From NCBI RefSeq assembly GCF_026151205.1, contig NC_087076.1, forward strand, positions 10,640,902 to 10,704,901: a stretch of 64,000 nucleotides of DNA, read 5' to 3'. Below the pieces are notes generated by a model. It saw nothing but the letters and a program-made list of their open reading frames with translations, was not told where the DNA came from and did no database searches. Within the stretch, counting starts at the first letter, position 1. Each line of letters begins with the position of its first letter. The position numbers and the translations under genes are program-made. This DNA comes from Bolinopsis microptera (taxonomy: Eukaryota; Ctenophora; Tentaculata; Lobata; Bolinopsidae). Positions 25,001-32,969 of the stretch are shown here, one piece after another.

Positions 25001-25036
25001 AAACATTGTATTTCTCTTCCAACCAATCCCATGCAG
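10004..25036 (-). CDS. CEP135: CEP135 centrosomal/centriole cartwheel protein, 23 exons seen
   Basis: CEP135 is a long coiled-coil protein that links the cartwheel to centriolar microtubules. Exons (high to low): 24861-25036, 24549-24647, 24214-24378, 23720-24116, 23436-23525, 22959-23332, 22612-22751, 22026-22170, 21718-21828, 18617-18848, 17420-17568, 16593-16835, 16329-16469, 16072-16182, 12845-12976, 12513-12620, 12254-12390, 11984-12119, 11607-11797, 10900-11189, 10592-10777, 10272-10390, 10004-10084 (stop TAG). Family signatures: VLRKRLDQLGYRQTL in the first exon, PYKAENTRLLRENN, FLNSQYAHKLKALQ, NAVVETPGGRRR, HLNIQ, VDKEKEQ..LDEKTEKI and LKEQNKN..TNEQFER. About 1316 residues against 1140 in human; the extra length is a Ser/Thr/Pro-rich C-terminal tail encoded by the last four exons. 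The starting methionine lies in an unseen upstream exon. Exons left of 21.83 kb are clean; those to the right carry frame breaks (see the entry at 22026-25036). Introns host two plus-strand genes. Confidence 0.9.
14021..14209 (+). promoter_or_regulatory. Overlapping upstream ORF of the GPCR gene
   Basis: An ATG at 14021 opens a 62-codon frame (MSDILLSKQDDVQ) that overlaps the GPCR start at 14049 in a different frame. If the leader includes it, translation of the receptor would depend on leaky scanning. This is a sequence observation; translation is not shown. Confidence 0.35.
14049..15267 (+). CDS. Rhodopsin-like seven-transmembrane receptor, nested in a CEP135 intron
   Basis: CDS joins 14049-14985 and 15140-15267 (phase-1 intron, donor GTAATA, acceptor CTCCACTCAG), 354 residues. 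The N-terminus has two N-glycosylation sites (NYSNYT). Seven hydrophobic segments can be placed: TM1 about residues 22-45 (GDSTILIASI in place of the usual GN motif), TM2 with AACDLL, TM3 ending SKLILLKYP where E/DRY is normally found, TM4 with a tryptophan (GIWIASLY), TM5, a basic loop 3 (REARKVAGKG), TM6, and TM7 ending ANFFIY in place of NPxxY. The tail is short and arginine-rich (KPRRRQ). The loss of the DRY arginine is notable for G-protein coupling. The ligand is unknown. A closely related pseudogene lies in a UBE2Q intron at 41.0-41.7 kb. The start at 14049 is preferred because the frame has no earlier ATG. Confidence 0.85.
15574..15642. repeat. 28-bp inverted repeat with 13-base loop, hairpin candidate
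   Basis: Arms 15574-15601 and 15615-15642 pair over 28 positions with two mismatches; the inner 18 base pairs are perfect (CTCTCCACTGCTCATTA pairs with TAATGAGCAGTGGAGAG). An AATAAA lies just before it at 15563-15568, about 300 bases downstream of the receptor stop. It could be a foldback element or a small-RNA precursor. No TSD was seen. Confidence 0.7.
16273..16315. repeat. C-rich low-complexity tract
   Basis: Runs of C broken by A and G lie in the CEP135 intron just left of the exon 16329-16469, close to that exon's donor. Polymorphism or slippage is likely. Not coding. Confidence 0.7.
18945..19055. repeat. 11-bp minisatellite CCGTGCCTTAA
   Basis: About eight imperfect copies of CCGTGCCTTAA, with CCGTGCTTTAA and CCGTGCGTTAA variants, lie in the large CEP135 intron. 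The rest of the intron from 19055 to 19800 shows no gene. Confidence 0.8.
19805..20120. repeat. Tandem repeat, six copies of a 47-55 bp unit
   Basis: AGACGTAGTCCCA recurs at 19842, 19891, 19939, 19987, 20034 and 20089. Units also hold GCATTGCACT or TATTGCACT and TACTACTA. One plus-strand frame runs through the array, but its translation is periodic and carries no domain, so the frame is a by-product of the repeat. Confidence 0.9.
20557..21493 (+). CDS. Probable secreted protein with an unknown extracellular domain plus a sushi module; 3' part not found
   Basis: Three exons on the plus strand lie inside a CEP135 intron. The first ends at 20616 (donor GTACGT) with a short hydrophobic run (SLMVLMGICYAG) that could close a signal peptide; its start is unclear. 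The second, 20788-21192, is phase 1-1 and encodes 135 residues starting YTEWNDVP, with alternating hydrophobic strands (IRFFLNNAFVTFEA, LKIWFDDELEVDW) typical of a beta-sandwich; I do not recognise the family. The third, 21298-21493, holds sushi cysteines in VKCARG, VTCVTG and LPKCFS. Its first cysteine (DPDPC, 21302-21316) is in a different frame, so a one-base insertion near 21326 is likely. The gene should continue past 21493, but no convincing next exon was found. Confidence 0.5.
22026..25036 (-). other. CEP135: Frame-disrupted part of CEP135
   Basis: Splice sites are intact but five of eight exons here have broken frames. An in-frame TGA sits at 24918-24920 in VEKLFA*P. Exon 23720-24116 is 397 nt, one base too long, with the shift near 23895-23903. 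Exon 22959-23332 has two opposite shifts near 23319 and 23208. Exon 22612-22751 shifts near 22713, and exon 22026-22170 near 22105. In each case the conserved coiled-coil sequence continues in another frame. Either the consensus is poor near the gap at 26174 or this copy is decaying. Confidence 0.75.
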
Positions 25037-25667
25037 CTGAACAACACAATGCAATTAAGTTTCGATTAATCTGACAAAATCAATGTGACGCAATGAATTA
25101 TTCTAATTAATGTGTTAGCTTTACTTCTATCAAGTCAGAAAATTATCTTTCAATCATAGGAGCAAAGCTGTTTTAACATGAAATTACATTACTACACAAA
25201 GCTTTAATCACTGTAATCAACTCACAGCCACAATTTTCTGCAACAATTTAATTTCAAAGTAAACATATGCGCACATTTGATAAGCAAAATTTCCTTGGTA
25301 AAATTCTATCACTTTCATTACTAGTGGCTTGCTTGAAACATAGTGGAAATCCTAACTCAATCAATTAACTGTATTCATGCTGTGTCATCAGTAAGATCAC
25401 ATCATCTTCAAAGTAAGGTATCTTATCTTGTGTAAAAATATGAGCCAAAACTAAAGATTGTTCGGTTATAATGGCTGTTTGAACACAATGAATTCCTTAG
25501 ATCAACAAAACAACAATTTCAAGAAACCAACAATTTCATTTAGTATCAATTAAAGCAGACAAAAATATATTTTATATATATAACTAGCACGAACTTAAGA
25601 CCAGAATATCTTAGGAGACTTGGAGTAACAAGAGAGTTACTAGAGGTATTATATATACTAAATATAC

Positions 25668-26160
25668 AGGGTGGGCCAAAAGGCAGTGTGCCAACGTTGG
25701 GTCTTATACTAGGGGTGGGCACGGATACGAATATTTTTGGGTGATGTCATGAATTTTTAACGGCCCTGTTTTTTGGGTAAAGGGACCTCCAAAATGAAAA
25801 AATAACTTGGTTTGGGGTCAAAAAGCCCAAAATAAATATTTCCGCCCCGTTTTCGGTTAGCGGGAGGGTCATTTTTGACGTTTTTGACTAAATTGGCTTT
25901 ATTTAATTCATTTCACTTTTTTACACCTCATGTTCCCAATGATTGTGAATCATTATTGACAAACCAGTTATACCTCCGCCGTGTTTTATATTTGAGAGCT
26001 GTTGCTTTGCAGATGGCATACTGTACTTACTGGTTCGAGGATTCCGTCGTCAAATTTGAAAATTCGAATATTTTAGACCACGCCCATTCAATATTAAACA
26101 CCTATATTTTTTTCTCTGAACAAAGCTGAACGCCTAATTTTTTCGAACGGGAGTTACAAA
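25668..26160. mobile_element. Mariner-type terminal sequence with a 258-bp insertion
   Basis: TACAGGGTGGGCCAAAAG opens a sequence that matches 43163-43290, including the block CTCCGCCGTGTTTTAT. TA followed by CAGGGTGGGCC is typical of Tc1/mariner ends. Relative to the 43-kb copy, this one carries 258 extra bases (25710-25967) starting TAGGGGTGGGCACGG and bounded by TTATAC on both sides. There is no transposase frame. The rest of 25037-25667 is the upstream region of CEP135 and no exon was recognised there. Confidence 0.55.
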
Positions 26161-26173
26161 GTTGCTATGATCT

Positions 26174-26273
26174 NNNNNNNNNNNNNNNNNNNNNNNNNNN
26201 NNNNNNNNNNNNNNNNNNNNNNNNNNNNNNNNNNNNNNNNNNNNNNNNNNNNNNNNNNNNNNNNNNNNNNNNN
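26174..26273. other. Assembly gap of exactly 100 N
   Basis: The round number indicates a gap of unknown size, not measured sequence. It lies between the RGG gene and CEP135. The sequence to its left contains the indel-rich CEP135 exons. Confidence 0.97.
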
Positions 26274-26299
26274 AATAATTATTGAAGAATTCTAGGACT

Positions 26300-27629
26300 C
26301 TATTCGTCTGGCTTGGCTGATTCTTTCCCCTCTCCTCTGCCTCCTCTTCCACGATCTCCTCTGCCTCCTCTTCCACCTGTCAGTTCATAAATTAGTACGG
26401 AAATTTGGTTGTAACTATGTATGTTTTACCAAACAAAAAAAACTTTAGGAAACTTGACTTGACGTCGTTAAAAATAAATTGGGATTCAGTTTAAAGCTGC
26501 AGTGCTGAAATAAGAGCCGAGCCGAACAAAACACAAAATAGTTCATTCACCTAAAAGTATGACCTAGCGATAAAAATCATGATTCTGCCCTCTATCCGGT
26601 AGTGTACGTTATGAAGTTTAGTCAGTCTCATGGCCAAATTTGCCCAACTTTTGTGCGAATCCGATACTTTAATTGTCGTAAATTGAGAATGAGATCAATC
26701 AACAAACCTCTCTGGGGTTTTCCTGCTGGTTCAGCTTCCTCTCCTTCTCCCTGAGATTGTTGTTTTCCAGCTCCTCTGCCACGGCCCCTACCTCCTCTCC
26801 TTCCTCTATTCTCCCCTCCCTCAGTCTCTACTTCGCCTGCTGCATCCTCCTTACCGCCTCTCTTTCCTCCTCTGCCTCGTCGTCCTCTCTTTCCTTCCCC
26901 ACTATCCTCTGTTCCTTCACCTTCTGGCCTACACTCTGATTTTCCTCCTCTTCCTCCTCTATTCGTCTTACCACATTCGTTGCTCTAACCAGAGCCCTCT
27001 CGCTTGCAGTAGCGCGCGACCGCCGGAGTACGCGTAGGCACATGGCTATGTGAACCACATTCGCCTCCTTCTGACTCTTTTCGTTCCCTACCTTGACCCC
27101 CTTCCTTGCCTCCTCTTCCTCCCCTACCTCTCTCTCTACCTTCTTGTCCTACTCTACCGCCTCTACCCCCTCTTTTGCCCCCATCTGGAGCAGGGCCCTC
27201 TCCTTCCTCTCCAGCATTCCCTCTTCCTCCACGGCCCTCTCCAGCATTCCCTCTTCCTCCACGGCCCCTTTGCCCGCCTCGGCCTCCTCCTCCGTCATTT
27301 TCTACCTCTTCCGCATCTTCTGAGATGAACAATAAGTTTAAAACAACGTTTAAGTTTAAATTATTATGAAATTTAGCGATATTATATTTATAATATCACT
27401 ACAAATGCACGACCACTTCTAACTTCGCGGCAAATAGCCACGAAGTGGTTCAACTTTAACTTTAAGTTTAACAGAAATCACGTATCGCGACGTGAGACAA
27501 ATTATAGTTATACTTACTACCTACAAATCTATAGCCATAGGGCTGTTTTCTGTCTTATTGGAACTGCTAAAATGGCAAGAGATGTCTCCTGTTCAACTCA
27601 CCGACTTTAGGTTTCAAATCTGCTGCCAT
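26300..27629 (-). CDS. RGG-box protein gene, interrupted by a mobile element
   Basis: Three exons: 27602-27629 (ATG, MAADLKPKV), 26708-27319 and 26300-26376 (stop TAG), with phase-1 junctions (donors GTGAGT and GTTTGT, acceptors CTCAG and GACAG). The protein is dominated by Gly/Arg/Glu repeats with many RGG and RGRG motifs (GGRGRGRGAG, GGRGDRGRGG), typical of RNA-binding, arginine-methylated proteins of nucleus or nucleolus. Without the 84 bases added by the E7 insertion (26980-27054 plus its 9-bp duplication) it would be about 210 residues. The insertion falls between ECG and KTNRGG and brings an in-frame TAG at about 26986, so this allele is truncated. No ordered domain is visible and the exact orthology is unknown. 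Plus-strand Pro/Leu/Ser-rich frames here are shadows. Confidence 0.6.
26980..27054 (+). mobile_element. E7 mini-element, 75 bp, inside the RGG exon
   Basis: It starts TTGCTCTAACCAGAGCCC and ends CATGGCTATGTGAA. It is flanked by the perfect 9-bp duplication CCACATTCG (26971-26979 and 27055-27063). The second E7 copy at 29278 has the same 75-bp length. The coding sequence reads through continuously once the element and one duplication are ignored. Confidence 0.85.
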
Positions 27630-28387
27630 CTTTTTTATTCAAGTCAATGCTACTTAACAAACGTCTGTATCAAAGGAAATAATAAAATACTCACATTCTA
27701 TCCGCTCATAGTCCTAGTCATAAAATCAAGTTTGCGTGGGACTTAAATTTGATTTTACTTCTTGGCTTACTAATACTATACATTCTGATTTTTGGCTTAC
27801 AGTTACAATACACGTTAAATTTTTCAAATGGAAAATTATTGATTAAGGAAATCTATTAGTAAATGATATTTTTAATGTACTTAACACATCCTGGTCGTGC
27901 TTTCCAGTATGGGGCGAATGTAACATGTAATGTGTAAGGTCACATTCGGAAGTACTAGTAGAATGTAACTGTAACTGTAAGGGCAAAGTAGAGGGACAAC
28001 GGTAAGCTTATAGTTATAGGTGTAAGTATAACGTATTCCGTGTAAATAATAATACTCCAATTCGGATTTTACATGTAAGTATAACGGTTTAATGCGATTT
28101 ATCAGACTTTACCAGACTGAAGACTCATCATTTAAGGTAGCCGTACTGGTAAGAGTAGGATACTGATAGTATTAGTATAAAACCAAGAACAAGCTCTGCC
28201 TGATTGCTGATTTCACGATTATCGGAATGTGTGATACCTATCAAGCGAATCTTTTATAATATAACTATATTAATATATAAGGGGAAATTACGATATTATA
28301 TGAGGTTTTGGAGAATTTTTAATGTCAATTCTGGAACTTCTTCCATGTTTCCAGTCCAGATCCGAGTAATTATGAATTAGCTGAAGT
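27630..28387. other. No gene seen
   Basis: AT-rich sequence upstream of the RGG gene. It probably includes that gene's promoter; no TATA box or other clear signal was identified. No repeat family of the window recurs here. Confidence 0.4.
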
Positions 28388-28457
28388 TTAACGGGTGATA
28401 CTCGTAAAATATCTGAGTCCAACTCGGCGCGCGTCCTGGTAGGTTGTAAACCTACAA
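28388..28457 (+). mobile_element. E2 mini-element, 70 bp
   Basis: It starts TTAACGGGTGATACTCG and ends AAACCTACAA, flanked by the 8-bp duplication GCTGAAGT (28380-28387, 28458-28465). The right end carries the hairpin TAGGTT, loop GTA, AACCTA. Confidence 0.8.
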
Positions 28458-28653
28458 GCTGAAGTGTTTGCCAACCTCTAGCAGCTGCTGAATTAATATG
28501 TACTGTGCGCTACACCCTCATAATCCCAATCTCAGAGCCGAATGATGATTAATGGCACTGACTACACTCGACTGTCACCTGACTTTTTAAATATGTAATC
28601 ATATCAGTAATAATTCCTCTACCATGTTTTGAACTAAAAACAAACCTTCTGGA

Positions 28654-28758
28654 TTGTAGCGCGATGCACTACTGGGTCGCGCGCGCATCAAATAATGCTT
28701 CTCGCAACCACAACGTATGCAGATCGGCGAGATGCGAAGGATTGACATCGTGAATCAA
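28654..28758 (-). mobile_element. E1-variant mini-element, 105 bp
   Basis: It starts TTGTAGCGCGATGC and ends GACATCGTGAATCAA, the reversed E1 layout with a different middle (CTTCTCGCAACCACAA). It is flanked by the 8-bp duplication CTTCTGGA. Its middle matches 63556-63616. Confidence 0.7.
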
Positions 28759-28914
28759 CTTCTGGACGACTTCCGATGAGTCCTAATGCCTGAAAAATAG
28801 TAAAGGGGGTAAAATAGTATAGCCATAGGGGATGCTATTGTGTATTGCTAAATCACTTTACAGTCTGCAGTCGATCTTCGAGATTTTTCTAAAAGCAAAA
28901 AGGGCCCCTGACAG

Positions 28915-29014
28915 TTGACGGATGTTACTCGTCTAAATTTCTTCGAAGTAGCGAAGTAGTGTGGCAAGTGCTACGAAGTAGCGCGCGCCGGGCCAGATCA
29001 TTAACAATGGTCAA
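28915..29014 (+). mobile_element. E3 mini-element, 100 bp
   Basis: It starts TTGACGGATGTTACTCGTC and ends ACAATGGTCAA, with the perfect 9-bp duplication CCCTGACAG (28906-28914, 29015-29023). The core carries two AGTAGCGCGCGCC-like words. Confidence 0.85.
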
Positions 29015-29115
29015 CCCTGACAGTTGAAAATTAAATCTACCTGGTTCAATATATTTTCGAACGCTGATTCCGAATCACCCCACATGACATAGGGTTTAAA
29101 TGCTCCCCTAGCTGC

Positions 29116-29186
29116 TTGTAGGTTTACAACCTACCAGGACGCGCGCCGAGTTGGAACAAATATTTTACGAGTATATCACCCGTTAA
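29116..29186 (-). mobile_element. E2 mini-element, reversed, 71 bp
   Basis: It starts TTGTAGGTTTACAACC and ends CACCCGTTAA. No duplication is visible at its flanks, so it may sit at a rearrangement junction with the E1 remnant to its right. Confidence 0.65.
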
Positions 29187-29234
29187 CGATGAATTGACAT
29201 CGTCAATTAAGTTATAGTTATACTTTATTATATA

Positions 29235-29393
29235 TTGCTCGTTCGGCGAGATGCGCTACTGTGCCGCACCGAGCTGCTTGCTCTAACCAGAGCCCTCTCG
29301 CTTGCAGAAACAAGCGTGTCACGCAGTACCCGTAGACACATGGCTATGTGAACCGAGCTGCGGTGAAATTCATGAATTGACATCGTCAATTAA
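29235..29393 (-). mobile_element. E1 mini-element, reversed, hosting a nested E7
   Basis: E1 sequence (CGAGATGCGCTACTGTGCCG, then GACATCGTCAATTAA at the right end) is split by the E7 copy at 29278-29352. The left end is not certain and no flanking duplication was found. Confidence 0.65.
29278..29352 (+). mobile_element. E7 mini-element, 75 bp, nested in E1
   Basis: It has the same ends as the RGG-exon copy. The perfect 9-bp duplication CCGAGCTGC (29269-29277, 29353-29361) is itself part of the E1 core, which proves insertion into a pre-existing E1. Confidence 0.85.
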
Positions 29394-29527
29394 CTCGGCG
29401 CGAGGCCCAGTTAAGTAGTGCATTGCGCTACAAAGACACAAAGTACAAGGTTAGTGTTAGGGTTTCAGCATATGCTTCAGTTAGGGATTGCCGGATTGGG
29501 ATCAGATAAGAAGGTTAGGGTTTCGAA

Positions 29528-29640
29528 TTGACGGATGTTACTCGTCTAAATTTCTTCGAAGTAGCGCGCGCCGCTTTCTTCTCGAAATGGCAAGAGCTAC
29601 GAAGTAGCGCGCGCCGGGTCAGATCATTAACAATGGTCAA
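29528..29640 (+). mobile_element. E3 mini-element, 113 bp
   Basis: Ends are as in the 28915 copy; it is flanked by the perfect 9-bp duplication GGTTTCGAA (29519-29527, 29641-29649). Confidence 0.85.
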
Positions 29641-29677
29641 GGTTTCGAACAGTCATTGAGAGCCACATAGACACTAG

Positions 29678-29904
29678 TTGACGGATGTTACTCGTCTATT
29701 TTTTTTCGAAGTATTAACGGGTGATACTCGTATAATATCTGTTCCGTCGACGAGTCCAACTCTGAACTCGGCGCGCGTCACGTCCTGGTAGGTTGTAAAC
29801 CTACAATCGGAGTAGCGCGCGCCGCTTTCTTCTCGAAATATTATGGCCCGATGGCAAGTGCTAAGAAGTAGCGCGCGCCGGGCCGGACCATTAACAATGG
29901 TCAA
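29678..29904 (+). mobile_element. E3 mini-element hosting a nested E2
   Basis: E3 ends are present. The flanks AGACACTAG and AGCACTAG differ by one base, which suggests an older duplication. An E2 copy (29714-29806) interrupts it after TTCGAAGTA, with TCGGAGTA following, an imperfect duplication. Confidence 0.75.
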
Positions 29905-29929
29905 AGCACTAGGTAAGTGGAAGTCTTAA

Positions 29930-31949
29930 AGGACCAGTTAACTGAAAAATTTGTAGTCTCCAATTTGGCTAAGATTTAAATCAGCTGTGACAAACTGGTA
30001 AAGAATCGTATCGCCGAAAGAACCAACTCTCTAGCGTACGTGTACCGCGTGTTATTGCAATAATAAGCTGTGGCCTCGTGACGTCATAAAGTCCCTCAGT
30101 GCGCGCTTGCATAGCGTAATTTACATTACAAATGTTTATCATCGTCAATAAAACACGTGTAACTCACTCAAATTTTAGAATTATGACTATTACCCTAGTT
30201 CTCCAAAATCCTTATAGTTTTGGCTATCATCCTAACTAAAGGAATAGCTGATTGGATGTACAGTGCTCACGTCATGATTTTAAACAGTGATATAGGTTCT
30301 TGAACAGTGGCGGGTGAATGTACGGTTAGAAAGTTTCTGCTATTACAACTTATGTCATATGTGATAATTTTGGATTGTTTTCATTGCTTAATTACACAAG
30401 CAGGGAGACTGTACCGATTATTTTTCCCCAGTCCATGAAACTCTAACGAATTTAGAAAGGATACAGATAAGTAGGAGTTTGTTCAATTCCGAGAGCAATT
30501 ATATTTATAGCATAGCGAAATTTCTAACTTTAATCTGCAAGTGTCTGCCAGTACAGGAGACAAGAAGTCTGGCTACTTTACGGCCGTTCCTCTGGGACCA
30601 TTAGTAGAAGTAGCTTCTATCAGAACAGTGCCGTGGGAACAGAATTCCCGCCAAAATACCCGGTCTACCAAATAGTAAAATTACTGATTGGAGGTGTGTA
30701 CGGTGTGAGGTGTGTTTTGAATTAGACTTCCGGCTTACCTAGTTGTTATCCTTATTGCATTATCATCGGTGCATAACATAAATAAACTACTGGTAAGTTT
30801 AAATACCAAGTGCAATCGTGTTCAGTCGATCGACCCACTGAACAACTATAGAATTTCCAAAACCCTATTATTCTCTGGCCATATATTACGGCACGATCGA
30901 TTGTTAGATGGCTAAATGACCAACGTTAATCTATACAATTCTAAAACTATGAGCTAGCACTTTAATCTAAAAATACCTTTTTTATATTACTCCTGATTTT
31001 TACATTTCACGTAAAACATTGTCGCCAGAGGTTGATCATGGACACTAACAGCTTAATTTGAGATAAATGACTTATGAGTTTCTCTAAAGTTAACTCTAAA
31101 GTTGTGTAGTCCAGTCATTTATGGACATTTATGGAAATGAACCTGCAAATGTTCTAATACTCACGAAACTTTGCACAGACCTTCCCGAAGTTATGATTAA
31201 ACGATTTTCGTTTGGAGACATTTTTTTGACCGTGGAGAAAACCCTGGAGGGCCACGCCCATATTGACCCAATAACGTAACCGACCCCTTGCTTCTGAAGG
31301 TCGTAGAGACTTCAAAATAGGCTTGAACGAAGCCGCATATGCATGTTTATATAGGAGTTATTGAGCAACACATGGCCTAAAATCCTTACTTTTCGATAAA
31401 TTCGCCAAAAACCATTTTGGGCGTGGTGCTAAGCCCATTTTCGATATGATCGTGATGGAGTCTTCAGACAGGATGCAAAAGAACCGCAATTAGCATATTA
31501 ATATATGACTTACGAACAAACATATGCCTTAAAGTGCTTACTTTTTCAGTTATTGGCGAATTTTCGGTTCCAGAAATCATGCAAAACTATGGGTATCTGT
31601 TTAATTGGGCTATGAAGGCCCTAAAGGTTTTTGAATGTGTGCAAATTGTGCAGAATGGCCATGTTTATATACAACTTATGAAGCAACATGTACCCTAAAT
31701 TACTTACTTTTAGAGTTATTCGGGGGAAAAGATTGTATTATGTCCATTTTTTACCTGTAAAATACAGTCTCACGAGCTACTCTGCGCGCAAGAGGGACTT
31801 TATGACGTCATCGCCAAAATAATACAAACGCTATTTACACGCGTTAGAGAGCAGTTAGAGATTTAGGAATTTCGACTCGTTGCTTAGTTTGCTATTTGTC
31901 ACAATCCGTCAAAATATGAGGATAACTTTTTTTTCAGTTAACTGGTCCT
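29930..31949. mobile_element. Non-autonomous DNA transposon, 2.0 kb, TTAA target
   Basis: Termini are AGGACCAGTTAACTGAAAAA and its complement, bounded by TTAA on both sides (29926-29929 and 31950-31953). Inverted similarity extends about 170 bases inward, including GACGTCATAAAGTCCCTC on the left and its complement on the right. TTAA duplication points to the piggyBac or Kolobok superfamily; the AGG start is closer to Kolobok, but that is inference. No transposase frame is present inside, so it is non-autonomous. Confidence 0.85.
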
Positions 31950-31953
31950 TTAA

Positions 31954-32969
31954 ATAAGTCTCGTGACACTTGACAGTAGAGTGTAGAGTGATTAATCATC
32001 ATCCGGGCGAGCGTGACCTGTTAATCAGACAGGAGCGCTCGCAAGGCTGTCAATACTGGTCTAGCAATCACGCTTCGGTCTACAGAAAAGTGATTAATCA
32101 TCACCCCTCGAGTAACAAATGAAATTTTTGAGTTGTATTCTCCCTTCTGGAACAGATAATTTAAATAGTTACAGATTAAAAAATAACTAACAAATTCTCC
32201 AACTTTTCGTTTAAGCACCCATTTGGAATCAAAGTTTGCCTTGAATTTGAAACTGGAGCACGAAGTGCTTGATAAACATAAGATTGAGCTAAAAACACTG
32301 CGCAATTCAGAAAGTGAAAAAGAGTGCCAAAGACGAACTTAAACAATAAAAATACGATAACGTTCTTACTTCTTTAACAGACAAGATTTTTAACTTTTTC
32401 ACTCTCAAGCTCAGTAATAAAATATGCAATTAAATCATCATATTATGTATTACTATCGGTTAGACATCGTCAGCTTTAGTTGAAGTTCTCGGTGGAAGAG
32501 GTATGCGAGTTGCTATTAACAAGGATTAATCAGAAGGAGTGATGCCAACTTTCTTCTATTAAATCAACTTAAACTCGTCTAAGTCTAACCAATCTAGTAT
32601 TTTACTGGAAATAAAACAGTATCCGACAAGTCTCATAAATTATAAAGGAAAGCACACACTAATTCTCGGAAAGTGGATCAAGTATCCAATTATATAACAA
32701 CAACCGATCCAATCACACTTTAACCAATGCATCATTGATTCTATCAATTTTATACTAGTCAACTTGGGAAGCTACATTCGCGCTCTGCGCTGCACTTAGG
32801 AAAATATTTCATAAAAACAACGCGATGTTTCAAGTCATGCATGCTCGGAAGTGATATGATCGGTTTGAAGTCATGTGCCTTGTTCAACCATAGTCTGTTT
32901 CTTCGCCTGATCCACATGCGATCACGTGTTTCTTTTCTCTGAAGTAATGTAGATCCCTACTCTTGTGTG
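31954..32969. other. No gene seen, 3' flank of UBE2Q
   Basis: Bases downstream of the UBE2Q stop. Short frames are present but have no family match or splice support. No element ends from the families in this window were found. Confidence 0.4.

Noticed and set aside
27050-27369. Overlapping plus-strand Pro/Leu/Ser-rich ORFs of 76-92 codons
   Set aside because: They are antisense translations of the Gly/Arg/Glu-rich RGG exon, which has splice sites, start and stop on the minus strand.
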